DNA of 64,000 bases, taken from positions 5,805,919-5,869,918 of the forward strand of contig CP154954.1 in assembly GCA_039621445.1 (NCBI GenBank), written 5' to 3'. The DNA comes from Euglena gracilis. Lineage: Eukaryota; Euglenida; Euglenophyceae; Euglenales. A program made the position numbers and the translations under genes. This document shows positions 1 through 10,632 of the stretch, piece after piece. Positions within the stretch are counted from its first letter, which is position 1; each line of letters opens with the position of its first letter. The notes beneath the pieces are model-generated. The model searched no databases and was not told the origin of the DNA. It worked only from the letters and a program-made list of their open reading frames with translations.

Positions 1-2691
1 CCCTGACTTCTGCCATGGAATGGCTACAATGTACCCACTCAGCCTGCAGACGACAACAAAAACGTAATCGTAAATTCTGTCGTCCGTTCCTTTGCACGGT
101 TCTAATTCCAGAAAATCCATGCAGAGGGATGTAAAAATGTCAGGGGGTACGGGGAAAAAGTCCATCGTACCAGGGGGGGTACCTCTCCGGGGTTTTACCG
201 CTTGACAAATTTGACACCGTTGCGCTATTCGCAAACAGCGTGAGTAAAGCTCTTTCTCGCTCAGGGTTGTGCAATATCTGCGGCCCACCAACGAAAGAAG
301 TTTGGGGGCCCCAGGGTGACCATGGTTGTGATAACACAAAATCACATCATCAACCAGGTCCTGGGGAATACAATATTTGTAACCCGATTCATTGCGAAAA
401 ACCAACCGTAAAGGTGAAAGAGTGTAATTCTCCAGCACTTCGCCATTACGAAGTGTGATGACAATGGTGTCATACACCGGGTCACGACTATAATCCCATT
501 CGCGAAAGAACAGTGGGGAAGGGGACTCCGTGCGCGTAATACGCCGGGGTCCGGACGTGCTTCCACGTCGGCGCCTTCCGCGCACTGGTGCGATCAGGAA
601 TAGTTGTGAAACGGGAAAAGAATCCAAAAGATTATCCGCAGCGTCGTTTCGACGTGCGTATTCGTCAGCTTCCTGACTTCCATGAAAAGTCGCGTCTCCC
701 TCATCCGGGTTCCCAGGGTAATACCAAGCGGCCCGATTGAGCGGATCCGCTACTTTTTGTGGGTGACCAGGGGTATAAATAACCACAAGTTTGAATTGAC
801 TCAAGAACTCATGCCATCTGCATCGCCTTCCGACCGATGACATGGCCTTGTTCAAATCCTCGGTGTACCAGTGTTGGAGACTCTCATGGTCGGTCTCGAC
901 GAGGATCTGGACGAGGCTGCTGGCTACCCAGCTTCGGAATTTCTGGAGTATAAGCACGATTGCGTAGGTTTCCTTCTCGCGTATACTCCATTTGACTTGA
1001 CCTTTTCCATCGTCGCCCTGTAACTTTCTGCTGAAGAAAGCCACAGGTCGGAGCTCATTCGCCGCATTATGCTGGCTAAGAACTCCGCCAACAGCGTAAT
1101 CGCTGCTGTCGACTTCCAACACGTATGGTTTGTACGGGTCCGCGATTTCGAGGACAACATTCTCCAAAAGCAAAACCTTGATTTTCTCAAGGGCTTCACG
1201 CATTTGGTCATCCCAAATGACTTTGGTGTTGTCAACAGCCCGGTTTTTGAGCTGTTTGGTGAGGGGCACCGCAATTTTCGCGAAGTCCTTCATATAAATC
1301 GCGTAGTATTGGGCTAATCCCAAAAATCCTTTGAGGTGAGTAATCGTTTTGATTACCTCAGGGGTCCATTTCTTAATGGCTTCGAGTTTACTCGGAGCGG
1401 CTTTCCGCTGTCCATTGCTAAGGATATGACCGCAAAATTTTATAAGTATCCGAAACAAATGCAGTTTCGCGCCTTTCGCGAAAAGCACATGTTTTTGAAA
1501 AGCGGTTAATACCGCGCAAACATGGTGGAAGTGTGTGACGAGGATATCCTCGCTCGATTTTGCGGATGGTGGTGGTGTTCCCACCAGCACATCATCAATG
1601 TACACAATGGCAAACGGTAAATCGCGTAGAACCCATTGTATCACGCGCTGAAACATGGCTGGGCCATTCTTAACACCCATGGGGAGTACCGTCCATTGGT
1701 ACACACCCTTGGATGTCACGAATGCCGTGTATGGTTGGGAGTCAGGGTGTAAGTGCATTTGGTGAAAACCGTCCTCCAGATCGAAAATTGACCACAACCG
1801 GTTTTCCGATTGTTTGGTGATCAAATCCTCGATCAGGGGGAGCGGGAAGGGATCATCCCTTGTTTGGGAGTTCAGGTACCGGTAATCCAGCACCAGCCTC
1901 CATTTCTTCTGACCTGAGGGGTCTGGGGGTTTAGGAACAACGAATGCCTGGGATGTCCACTCGCTTTTCGAGGGTACAATCCACTTGCGCTGAATAAGCT
2001 TCTCAATCATTTCATTGAGAGCTTGTTCGCGTTCTCCCGAACAACGAAAAAATTTCCGGTGCATTGGCTTGGCTCCATCCTTAAGCTCGATCTTACAAAC
2101 ACCGAACGGACCGCGTATCGCGGGGTCGATGTCGCACGCGTATACTGGATTTTCCAGCACACCGTGAAATTCGCGGGTAATCCGCGAACAGAGTTCGGCT
2201 GACTTAGGATGCTGACCTGTACTCTCGATGACTGCGGAAACCGCCAGGGTATCCCTGGGGCTACCGAGCTTCCTCGGCACCGCGAATTCGGACATTCCGA
2301 ATGCATAGAAGAAACATACGCGAAAAATGATTTCTTGCAAGGGTGGTAATATTTTACCACAAAAATCCTCAAAAATCGGTACATTAGTGGGTAAATCCCA
2401 CCAATGAAAACATACATACGATAGTTGGGTGAACCATTCCGCTTCCGGAATTATGGGTATGAGAATAACTCCAAGGGCTTCATCCCGCAGAATTTTCTCA
2501 ACCGCACATTCGATAAGTTTTGGGGGATGGTGCATCCATAACACCGTGTCACCCCAAAATTTATCAAATGCGTTGGAGTGTTGTGACCAATGACGTGGCA
2601 AACGGGCATGTGCATTGGATGAAAACGCATCGATTTCCAATGTCAAATCAAAAGAATCAGCCAATGTCGCGATTTTGGAAAACCATCGTTC
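1..2691 (-). CDS. pol: Copy D pol: RT, RNase H and integrase (partial, open to window edge)
   Basis: One frame stays open for about 897 codons from 2691 to the window edge. In order it holds the C-terminal half of the linker with the EIDAFSS segment, RT with FDLEDGFHQ, LPMGVKNGPAMFQR and YIDDVLVGT (around 1590-1611), RNase H with VLEVDSSDYAVGG, and integrase with its HHCC zinc finger (YHNHGHPGAPKLL, CQICQAVK) and the first catalytic Asp (CMDFLELEP). The rest of the catalytic core and the chromodomain lie outside the window. A one-base deletion near 2695, compared with copy C, cuts it off from its upstream linker. This is the best preserved polymerase frame in the window. It would act in the cytoplasmic particle (RT, RNase H) and the nucleus (integrase). 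Confidence 0.93.
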
Positions 2692-3629
2692 CAAAAGCGA
2701 TATTGACCAAAATTGAAAGCATTCCATACGCGTTTCGCGTATTCGTGCACCCGATTTCCGGGTTGGAGAGAAGAAACACAATGAATGGATCCACAAACAT
2801 GCGGGTTGTCTTCCACTACCTCAAGGGGTAATCCCAAGGGAGTTTGGACAGATTGGGGGTTTCCCCATTCTGCATGAAATTTATACCAAGTGTACTTGGG
2901 ATGGTGGTTAGGCATGACGCTTTTCGCGTTTCCGAACAACGAGGTTATTCCGCGTTGTTGGAGTACTCGGTGTATCTCCGCGCATTGCGGGTTACAACCA
3001 AGTGTATCCTGGGGTGTGGATTCCGTATTCGGAATTGCGATTAGTGTCGGATTTTCAACTAAACATCCACAATCGAAATTCGATTGGGTGGAAATTCTCC
3101 TGCAGTGCACACATTGGAAGGAAGTGTGTTGGTGTGACAGGTGTGCGTGTAAGTGGGTGTCGATGGCATTAGCCGGTGAGTCTTGTACAGGTGTGCCTGG
3201 ATTCGGCACAACTGGTAGGAAACGGAGTGGTGGTGTAGCTGGGCGACTACTCGACACCGATATATCTTCAGGCCTTTGGGCTTTCGTCTTGTAACCCAGT
3301 GAAACCGCTACTCGCTTGCCCTGCCTCGTGTGGAACGCATGTTGGTGTGTCATTGGGCAGGGGGGAGGCTTTCTCCGTACCCCGGGTGTGGAAAACGGTT
3401 GTTGGTGTGGTGGATAACGGTGTTGCCATTGTAGGTAACGGTGTTGGAAAAGTGGTGGTCATCATGGCGGATGCCAACGGTGATGGTGGTTTGGGTGTCA
3501 ATGAAGTGGTGGGTGCTGTGCGCAAACCGTGGGAGTGGCAATCCACAACCAATCGGTACTGGCGTAAAAATGGGTATCCCAAAATTACGTCAGACCCGTG
3601 AATTCCGGACTCGTAACCCAAATATTGGT
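2692..3629 (-). pseudogene. Copy D protease C-terminus and PR-RT linker
   Basis: This is the spacer between protease and RT, in two frames. The first piece (to 3268) continues protease with the YESGIHGSDVILGYPFLRQ motif and a Thr/Pro-rich stretch. An 11-base loss relative to copy C (around 3300) then moves the sequence into the frame of 3353-2643. That piece carries a Cys-rich motif (QCVHCRRIS, then FDCGCLV) and CGSIHCVSSLQPGNR. The Cys clusters are conserved in B, C and E, so they are probably structural, but I know no family for them. Confidence 0.75.
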
Positions 3630-4085
3630 GAAATGTTGTAATTGTGGGGGTTGTGAGTGATGCTTCGGAATGATGGGCAAGAGTATCTCGAGCACACATC
3701 CCAAATCACCACCACACATGGGGGTGTTATCCGCGGTTGTAATTTTGATCGGTTTCTTGGCGCTTACCAAGAGCGGGGTCGGTATCAACCCCATCCGAAA
3801 GAGCAGTGCAGTGCGACAACCAGTGTCAATGAGAATTTTAACTTTGGTGGAGAAATTTTGGGTGCGGATTTCCGCTTGGACGAGTAATTCCATTGGTGGT
3901 ACGCAAAGTGAAGGGTCTGGCGGAAATACGTTTGCATGCCAGCTCTCCCATGAACCCTTTCCTACTTTGCTCAGCATTCCGAGCGGAAATGTGGAGTGGG
4001 GGGTACGGGACCCGAAATAATTCCGGGTACTGACCGTGAAGGCGGATGGGCAGGGGGGGTAAGGTTGATCAGGTCTTACCTCCAT
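3585..4085 (-). CDS. Copy D aspartic protease region
   Basis: A 166-codon frame with the retropepsin signature ILIDTGCRTALL (Asp-Thr-Gly) at about residues 84-95, followed by the ITTADNTPM flap-like segment. This is expected of a Ty3/gypsy protease that cleaves Gag and Pol. It lies in the same frame as gag, downstream of a UAG codon at 4131-4133. The marked start is the first Met (MEVRPDQ); translation may instead arrive by readthrough. The frame closes right after the protease core, and the downstream linker is in the -1 frame, as in copy C. Confidence 0.85.
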   Translation of the reverse strand: MEVRPDQPYPPCPSAFTVSTRNYFGSRTPHSTFPLGMLSKVGKGSWESWHANVFPPDPSLCVPPMELLVQAEIRTQNFSTKVKILIDTGCRTALLFRMGLIPTPLLVSAKKPIKITTADNTPMCGGDLGCVLEILLPIIPKHHSQPPQLQHFTNIWVTSPEFTGLT

Positions 4086-4100
4086 CTGTTCATCAGCCCA

Positions 4101-4133
4101 GAGGTCCGTGCCCTCGGACCTCGGGCTCCCCTA
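4101..4133 (-). promoter_or_regulatory. Gag stop UAG with downstream hairpin (copy D)
   Basis: On the minus strand: UAG (4133-4131), an 8-nt spacer (4130-4123), then an 8-bp stem GAGGTCCG/CGGACCTC (4122-4115 with 4108-4101) and a 6-nt loop. The same stem and spacer occur in copies B, C and E. This matches the layout of gammaretrovirus-type stop-codon readthrough, where a structure begins 8 nt after UAG. The role is inferred. Confidence 0.6.
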
Positions 4134-6476
4134 CTCCAAGTCCGAACCGGCCGCATAGCCGGCAACGGACTTTTTGGTGGAATAGCTGGAATTAAATGAG
4201 CGCATCGCCATTCGGGCCTCATTAAATTCCCCGTCCGAGGTCTCATCCCCCTCCCTGCCCGAAGCCGGGGTGTCCTCCTCCAAACAAGATATCTTGAAAC
4301 CGACCATTTGCCGGTTGGAGGAGTAACCACGGTCATCGCGCGCTTACCGCGATTTCCGTAGCCGGGCCGGGGGGAACGAGATCTGGGACATTTGGATGCG
4401 TGGTGATCTTTGGAACCGCAAAGTGAACAACGGGATTTGTGGCGGGATTCCGCATAACGGGGGGAACGGTATTCCGTTCGACCGTCAAACCGTCGTTGTG
4501 TACGGGTTTCCCGTCGACCATGACCGGTGTACCGGGGTTTCCCCGGTGACTCCCGCGAAGAGGATGATCCACTTCGCGAACGAGATCGTGAAGAGTCGCG
4601 ATTGAAATCCCGTTTTCGGGTAGGGGGTCCAGGTGGCCGACCGCGAGAAGGACAGCTTTCCCGACCATCACGCGATGGTGACTTGGACCTGCTACCGCTA
4701 AAGCGTTTCTCCGAAGAACGTGAAACTCCTGATTGACTGAAAACGCCGAGGAACCCGATCCCCGTGAGGAGGTCGAGCCCCTTGGGCTTCCAATACGCTT
4801 TCGCGCATCGGGATTCGGACATTCCCGAGACATGTGACCAGATTTGTTGCACAAAAAGCACAGTTTATCCCTGCCCTGGTCCGAAGAACGCTGATTACGC
4901 GTTTTCGGTCCCGTGGTGGGTGATCTTGGTGACATGGGTGATTTTTGCAATGCATTAACCGCACCCGCAGAGATTCCCGCGGTGGGATGCGTTTGGAAAG
5001 CGGACTGTATTTGTCCCAAAACTTGTGTGAGTTTGAGTTGCTTTGACACATAATTCCAACGTTGGGCAAGAGTCATCTCATGCCCTGCCAACTCCTCGCG
5101 ATGGATATCCTTCACGAGGGATGGTGTAAAATGCAACAAAACCGCATCGAATTGTTCGCGCATTTGCTTCTCGCTAAGTTCATCAACTTCGGAAGCAAGT
5201 GCTAACCATTTGGCATACCAAAGGTCAATGTATTTCCATTTGCGATCCGATGGCGCGGATTGTCGCCACTTCTTCTCCACGGTAATCCTGGTGACCAAGC
5301 TTGAGTTGGTTGAAGCGTATTGCTCAACCAGGTCATCGAATGATACGCCATTACGTATCACCAAATTACGTGCGCGTTCTCGCTCTTCCCTCGGTAGGCA
5401 ATCGATGAATTCCATCTTGACTACCTCGGGATTCGGGTCTTGGGTGGGTCCCTTTAGTGCCCAGTGATACTCCCAGTCCCGAAAAAATTGTCTCCGTGTG
5501 GTTGGATCCCCGTCCCATTGGGGTTTCACCTTGTTCGCGATTGCGATGGTGCCCTTGAAGTCTCTCTGAGTAACCCGCTGACCCTCGGTGGTATTCCAGG
5601 GGTTTGGGTCAGGGTGATTCTTTACACCAAACGCGTTTCGCGGATTTTCCGCTCCATGTGTACCCCGTGCAGGATTTCCCGCACCAAGTGTAGGGGTGGC
5701 AGGATTTTCCTGCGGGAAGTGCGAAAAATGTGGTGAATTTCTCCCGGTGGGGCGGGTTTCCCGCCGAAAACCCGACGGGTGGTCTGGTAATCCAGAACCC
5801 GTTGGTGATTGGTATGATCACGAATGCGACACATGACCAATACCAGGTGTGGGGTGTTGGCTCATTCCTCGTACAAGGTTGGAATGCTGAATTTCTTGGT
5901 GGAGACTCGAATTTGCGTGCGGGGCGTCAATTTCCTCATCGGAAATGTTGAGCGAAAGGTGGGTTTGTGGTGTGGGCAAAAGCAAAGGTGGTACAATTCG
6001 CGTTTTCGCGGGTGGTTGTACCAAATTCGCGGTGGATGTAGGGATTCCTACTCCAGAAATGGTAATTTGAGAACGCGATTCTGGGACATTTGGAATACCA
6101 ACCGCAGCGCTTACCGCGGTGGATGGTGGCACAACCGGTGCCGGAGTGGACATTTTATCCAAACTCGCGGACAAGTCATGCTCCGTTTCTTCCAAATGTT
6201 CCACCAACTGGAGTTGGCCGCAAATACGGTCAACCTCAGTCTCCAAATGTCTAATGCGTTTGCGGTAACGGGAAAAATCGTCCAAGTGTGGTAACATTTC
6301 AGAAACCAAGTGTAGGTCTTGGACAAGTTGTCTCTGGGACTCCTCCACATTCCGGAGTTGACCCGCAAGCGCTTTTACTGCATTTGAGACAATTTGCAAT
6401 TGGTGGGGTGACTTGGTTGGGGTTTCCGCGGTGGTGCGCGAATTTTCCGCGGTTGACTTTTCCAACAGCGCAGAAT
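4131..6476 (-). pseudogene. gag: Copy D gag, C-terminal half
   Basis: This covers the end of the coiled-coil half (DDFSRYRKRIRHLETEVDRI), a Pro-rich stretch, the capsid-like region (LKPQWDGDPTT, FFRDWEYHWALKG), a first CCHC knuckle (CFLCNKSGHMSREC), an Arg-Ser-rich tract and a second knuckle (CSLCGSKDHHASKC). An in-frame TGA at 5818-5820 replaces CGA of copy C. A frameshift just after the first knuckle (about 4740) moves the SR tract into the frame of 4861-4076. The knuckles bind the element RNA in the family. The SR-like tract between them is unusual. Confidence 0.85.
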
Positions 6477-6762
6477 CAGGAGCCGATGGTGCCGGAGTAG
6501 ACGCTTGCCGTCTGGGCGAAGCGGGCATACTGACCGCTGGGTCACGCATGACGCTCCGAGGGGTCGGCACTCGTTCCCGGGGTTGTTCAGACGGCCGTCG
6601 CCGAGCAGGTTCATCCTGTCCGACGAGGCGTGGCACTGTGGTCGTCACCGGAATCGGTGCTTCCACAGGTGCTGGCACTCCCAGAAACTCTGCCATTGTC
6701 TTCGGGATGGCAGGGACCCTGCGCGGTGTCAGTGGTCGTGGGGGTATCTCCTCCACTTCCAT
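5818..6762 (-). pseudogene. Chimeric ORF: accessory region of B fused in frame to gag of D
   Basis: This 314-codon frame starts in the accessory coding region of copy B (MEVEEIPPRPLTPRR, GQDEPARRR) and passes without a stop at about 6472-6476 into gag of copy D (TAENSRTTAETPTKSPHQ). The left part matches E around 47330-47520 and 49270-49300. The right part matches C at about 17690-18350. Only about 5 bases of shared sequence lie at the join, so it looks like illegitimate recombination or template switching rather than insertion. Whether it is ever translated is unknown. Confidence 0.7.
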
Positions 6763-6774
6763 TTCGACATCCGG

Positions 6775-7230
6775 TCAATGAGGTTGATCCTCCACAACCG
6801 CTGGCGCAGGTGCTACGAGAGGTTCATCCTCCGATGTAGCCGGTGCGACAGATGGCCCTGTCGGCTGGGGTTCATCCCCTGATGGTGGTTGCACTGCTGT
6901 CGGAGATGGGGGTGAGGGAACGCCGACATCCGGCGTCTCCACGACCTCAGCGGCGGAGCTTGATGCTACGCCTCCACCTCGTGGCGTTAGTGCAGCAGCC
7001 ACGGCAGTAATGCCGGTGACTACGGCCCCGAGCACACGGCCTCCTAACGAGGTGCGTGCTGTGGGACTGGCAGGTTCTTCGAGGATATCCTCGACGACCA
7101 TACCAGTCACCTCGGCTGGAGGCTCAGCCGTTGGAACAGGCGTAGCAGCCACAGGTATATCCCCTGCGGGTGCTCCGTCTGGTCTAGGCTGTGCCGGAGC
7201 AGGCAGAGCAGCGTAGAGGATATCCTCCAC
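6775..7230 (-). CDS. Copy B accessory fragment: Pro/Ala/Glu-rich linker with GGRVLG motif
   Basis: A 151-codon low-complexity segment rich in Pro, Ala, Glu and Val. It contains RTSLGGRVLGAVVTGITAV followed by LTPRGGGVASSS. The same motif stands in E (49161-50306), in C (LLGGRVLGGLRSLIAVVTPRG, near 28610) and, weaker, in A (AERVLGSVRSG). It also carries several D/E-DEP tripeptides encoded by short hairpins. It is probably a disordered spacer with one short conserved helix. Function unknown. Confidence 0.65.
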   Translation of the reverse strand: MEDILYAALPAPAQPRPDGAPAGDIPVAATPVPTAEPPAEVTGMVVEDILEEPASPTARTSLGGRVLGAVVTGITAVAAALTPRGGGVASSSAAEVVETPDVGVPSPPSPTAVQPPSGDEPQPTGPSVAPATSEDEPLVAPAPAVVEDQPH

Positions 7231-7620
7231 GTTCTCACCTTCCTCCTCAGGAAGTTCCTGGTCTCCACCTACCGGTGGACAGACGCAAGCCGCCGCGGGA
7301 GCCGGGGAAACCGATCGTTCCCCTTCCGCTCGCGGGGCAGAGACGAAGGATACAGCCGTTCCTGTCGGAGACGGCGGCGCTGCCTCTAGAATGGTGACGG
7401 AGGGGCTGCGGTCGCGTTCCTCCCGCCGCGGAATCGCGGTGGTGGAAGCGACTGACGCCTCACGTCTCCTTCGCGCCAGAGGTTCATCCTCCGGGGCGAT
7501 GAAGGCGCGCAGATCCTCGGGCGAACGAGGATCGTCGGGGTGCCATCGGCATCCCTGGGCATCCGCCAGCCTGTAAAAGGCCAGCGTACTGCTGCTGGCG
7601 CTGTTGGGCCAGGGTGGCGG

Positions 7621-9693
7621 CTATGATGGCTGCACCCAGGCGTTGGCAGGCCTGTTCGGGCCCATGAAGCCGCGGTAACCCGTGTCTTCCCAGACCTCGA
7701 AAAAGCCCTCCTCGAACTCCTGAACGCATGCCAGAATCGGCATACGCTGTTCGAGGATGGCCTGCGGGTGACACATCAGCGGAAGGAATACCTCCCGGTC
7801 GAGGGTACCGCCAAACTGTCGCCGCAAATGTTCCTCCATGCTGATATCAGCCAGGTGCCAGTTGGGGCGCAGGTGGCCGAGAATCCGACGACGAGGACCC
7901 TCGATGGCGTCACCGTAATTCGGTGGCAGGCTTTCCATACCAGGCCTATCGTCCTGGGGGTCACGGAGATGTATATACACCTCCATGACATAGGTGGTCC
8001 AGGCTCGCCACCAGAACTGCTGCAGCATAAAAATACGCTGCTTGTGGACGCGGCGACTTTTGCCCTGGACATCCGGGGCGTCGCGGCACACATGCATAGG
8101 CATGCGGCGTCCCTTCTCCAGGCCCGGGTTATCCCGAGGCGGTGGAGGACTTCCGCGCACGCCGAATCCCCAGAAGTCGACAGGAAATTCCTGCCGGCAG
8201 TACTTACAGCAGAGGTCATACTTCTGCGGGTAAGCCAGGGAAACGCGCTTAACGCGGAAGGTGGAGCCGTAATGGCTCACCAGCCACACCTGGAGGTTGT
8301 TGCACCACAACACCTCGATCAGGCGTTCGATGTCGGGGTGTAGTGGGTAGAATTCCCACTGCACGCCGAGGGGTCCGACTGTATGAATACAGTCGAAGAT
8401 TGCCTTCAGCCTTCGGGCCAACAAACGCTGGTCCCGAAATCTCAACTGGTGCAGGTAACTGCGACCAGTGGAATCGCCGAAGGGACCCCAGTTCTGGCAG
8501 GGGTATCCCAGCCAAAACCAGAGCTCCCAGAAACCTGGCTGGGTATCCAGCAAGGGTCTGCCACCTTCACCTTCGAAGGCGTACAGATCTATCCCGTAAT
8601 GGAATAGTCTGACTCTGTTCTCGGTGTGGCGTAATACCACATCGATGACTGCTTGTGGAGGGGTGACGGGGCGGTTTCCTGCAACATGGTAATCATGCTG
8701 CATTCGCCAGCCTTCGTCCTCCAGCTCCTCCTTGAACCTGAGCATATGCTCAAAGTCCGAGAGGACTTCTGCTGGTTCCTCTTCCTCCTCACGTGCTGTT
8801 CCCTTACCTTTACCCTCACCCTTCCCTTTGCCGGCCACGCCTTTGCCTTCTCCCTTGCCTTTGCCCTCGGCCTTGCCTGTGTCCTTTCCCGTCTGACGAA
8901 TACCAGAGGGTCGGGCGCTCAGTGCCGCCGGAGTCGGTTCGGTTCCTTCCCATTCCATCTCTGGGGAGGGACCTGGCCGACCCGCTGCACGTCGCGGTGA
9001 CGGCGTGGCTGGGCGTTGGCTAGAAGTCTGGCGTGGGCTTGGCTTCGACGCAGGGGGTCGCGGCTCCTTCCATACCGGAGGGATCGGCGGTGGTATTGTG
9101 GCAACAGGACGGCTCATCGCCGCCTGTGCCTCTGCCGGTGGTCGTCCAGCCGGGGTGTCCTGGCTGTCTTCCACCTGCATTGCCACACCGCCTTCCGCGT
9201 CCCGTGGGCTGGGTCGCCTGGGCTGTGGGGTAAGGTTCTCCGTAGTCCTGTCGTGCTTCAGGGTGGCAGGTAATACTGCCACACCTGCCGGGGGCTCACC
9301 GTGTAATACCGGGGTTGCCACCCGCAGCTGTGGCTGGTACGGATGGTATGGGGTGTATCCACGGCCCTGAAGGGCAGCCAGAGAGGAATAATACCTCGTC
9401 CGGTGCTCTTCAGACGCGAATACTGGCTCCTGCAGGAAGTGTCGAGCAAGCTCATCCTGCTCGGTTCCCGAAGGTGCCATGTGGTAGTAGGGAGTCTCCT
9501 GCCGACGGGGGATATCCCCAGTCTGGACAGGAGCTGCACTGGGCGGTCGGGCTGCCACACGGTGGGGAGGTTCATCCTCCACCACCATGGGCTCCGCCTG
9601 CCGCCGTGGCTCAACGCCAGGGACAGGGGCGACCGGTGATGCCTGTGGCATCCTGTGCATGAACATGTGTTGGACGTACGCCTCAGGGGGCAC
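7621..9693 (-). CDS. Copy B accessory protein, central part with FWELWFWLGYPCQN zinc module
   Basis: This is the longest clean accessory frame (690 codons). Residues about 1-240 are Pro/Arg-rich and disordered. A Lys-Gly-Glu tract (GKGKGEGKG repeats) follows at about 270-305, with an acidic run after it. Next comes a compact conserved module: LDTQPGFWELWFWLGYPCQN, LGVQWEFYPL, LAYPQKYDLCCKYC, FPVDFWGFGVRG, HVCRDAP and WRAWTTYVMEVYIHL. The CxxC and HxC pairs could bind one zinc. The same module is in A, C and E with many substitutions but all four Cys/His kept, which argues for past selection. It matches no envelope, dUTPase, tyrosine recombinase or methyltransferase I know. Confidence 0.8.
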   Translation of the reverse strand: MPPEAYVQHMFMHRMPQASPVAPVPGVEPRRQAEPMVVEDEPPHRVAARPPSAAPVQTGDIPRRQETPYYHMAPSGTEQDELARHFLQEPVFASEEHRTRYYSSLAALQGRGYTPYHPYQPQLRVATPVLHGEPPAGVAVLPATLKHDRTTENLTPQPRRPSPRDAEGGVAMQVEDSQDTPAGRPPAEAQAAMSRPVATIPPPIPPVWKEPRPPASKPSPRQTSSQRPATPSPRRAAGRPGPSPEMEWEGTEPTPAALSARPSGIRQTGKDTGKAEGKGKGEGKGVAGKGKGEGKGKGTAREEEEEPAEVLSDFEHMLRFKEELEDEGWRMQHDYHVAGNRPVTPPQAVIDVVLRHTENRVRLFHYGIDLYAFEGEGGRPLLDTQPGFWELWFWLGYPCQNWGPFGDSTGRSYLHQLRFRDQRLLARRLKAIFDCIHTVGPLGVQWEFYPLHPDIERLIEVLWCNNLQVWLVSHYGSTFRVKRVSLAYPQKYDLCCKYCRQEFPVDFWGFGVRGSPPPPRDNPGLEKGRRMPMHVCRDAPDVQGKSRRVHKQRIFMLQQFWWRAWTTYVMEVYIHLRDPQDDRPGMESLPPNYGDAIEGPRRRILGHLRPNWHLADISMEEHLRRQFGGTLDREVFLPLMCHPQAILEQRMPILACVQEFEEGFFEVWEDTGYRGFMGPNRPANAWVQPS

Positions 9694-9696
9694 GTC

Positions 9697-10158
9697 CTAC
9701 TGTCCGGCTGGGGGCACGCGTGCGCCGCGCGGGTAATCCGCGTGCGTCGCGTACTGCGAGACAAAGTGCTCCGCTGGCGGCTCGCGCGGCGGCATTCGCT
9801 GCGGCGAGGGCGGGCGAGCAAAAATTTTCGTCATCCCAGGTGGGACATGCACAGCCTCACCTACCGGTGGGGGCGTGTGCTCACGCATATGCACGGTGTG
9901 GGATCCCACCGGCGTCTGCGTTTGCAGCATGGGCGGCACATACACGCCCAGGTCCATCATTGTTCCGCCAGGCTCGAATTCGGAATCGGATGCCGACGAG
10001 AAATACCGTCTCCCCGTCATCAGGGCTTGACCACAGGGACACCACTGAGCCACCGGCGTGTTGACTACCACCAACAACTGAGCACAGTATGCATCCCAAA
10101 GGGCTTGCATAAAGGGCTCTGTTGGGGGGTGTGCGCACATACGCATCGCCCGCTCCAA
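9697..10158 (-). CDS. Copy B accessory fragment: DLGV-VPP N-terminal module
   Basis: A 153-codon fragment with the conserved core QALWDAYCAQLLVVVNTP, CGQALMTGRRYF, DLGVYVPP and PVGSHTVHMREHTPPP. The same order occurs in C (25291-26487), E (52224-52664) and A (43620-42016, DLGVLVPP). The module looks globular, unlike the Pro-rich flanks. It is in a different frame from the upstream N-terminal tail (from 10438), so copy B is broken here. Function unknown. Confidence 0.7.
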   Translation of the reverse strand: MERAMRMCAHPPTEPFMQALWDAYCAQLLVVVNTPVAQWCPCGQALMTGRRYFSSASDSEFEPGGTMMDLGVYVPPMLQTQTPVGSHTVHMREHTPPPVGEAVHVPPGMTKIFARPPSPQRMPPREPPAEHFVSQYATHADYPRGARVPPAGQ

Positions 10159-10538
10159 CGTCTACGTAGTGCGGAAGATCATCTCTCCCGCATACGGGGG
10201 CAGGCGCGATCTGCGCTGCGCTGGTGGCTGAGGTGCCGGCTGCTGGACGGCAGATGGATCTGGTACCGCATATGCGGACCGGCTACTGGTAGCTGCGGCG
10301 AATACCTGGGTTGAAACCCTCTCAGCATGTGGGCACCTGGAATCGGGGCCTCAGCATACTGAGGGTACTTGGGGTATGGCGCGCCAGGAGGCTGCGGCCA
10401 TGATGGACCTGGTCCAGGTCCGCGCCCAGGCAGCAGGATGCTACCCGAACGACGACGACAACCAAGGGTAACCTTGTTGTCAGTCGCTGTGAGTGCTGGT
10501 GCACTGAAAAAGGTAGGCTTCTATCTTAATCAAAAACT

Positions 10539-10565
10539 CTGCGAGAAAGATAGAGAAATAAGGAA
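10539..10565 (-). promoter_or_regulatory. Splice-acceptor-like site before accessory region (copy B)
   Basis: On the minus strand a pyrimidine run (TTTCTCTATCTTTCTCGCAG) ends at 10539, between the integrase stop and the accessory frame. Equivalent sites stand at the same place in A, C and E. It could give a spliced accessory mRNA. Confidence 0.5.
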
Positions 10566-10632
10566 GTGCAGGGGGGGGTATAAACGCGAAACATTCACAT
10601 AAAACACACGCATTTTCCAAAACGAAATCGTT

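Larger units (their letters stand above)
1..6476 (-). mobile_element. Copy D: truncated Ty3/gypsy chromovirus-type retrotransposon
   Basis: Read on the minus strand, this copy runs from the 3' half of gag (at 6476) through protease, RT and RNase H into integrase, which leaves the window at position 1. It has no LTR in the window. Its upstream edge is not a normal element end: at about 6472-6476 the gag sequence switches to the accessory region of copy B in the same orientation. It is closest in sequence to copy C; both share the DSG/DTG protease region and the same frame change after protease. Confidence 0.9.
6477..10438 (-). pseudogene. Copy B accessory region (truncated, frameshifted)
   Basis: About 4 kb of coding sequence follows integrase on the minus strand. 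It begins after a splice-acceptor-like site, runs through an N-terminal Pro-rich part (from 10438), then the frames 10158-9697, 9693-7621 and 7230-6775, and ends in the fusion with gag of D. The position equivalent to the copy C start codon reads CTG instead of ATG (10436-10434). The second Cys/His module and the C-terminal module, present in C and E, are lost by truncation. I recognise no known protein family. Confidence 0.8.

Noticed and set aside
924-1317. Shorter overlapping frames within RT and integrase on both strands
   Set aside because: Shadows of the pol frame; the same shadows recur at the equivalent place in B, C and E because the sequences are homologous.
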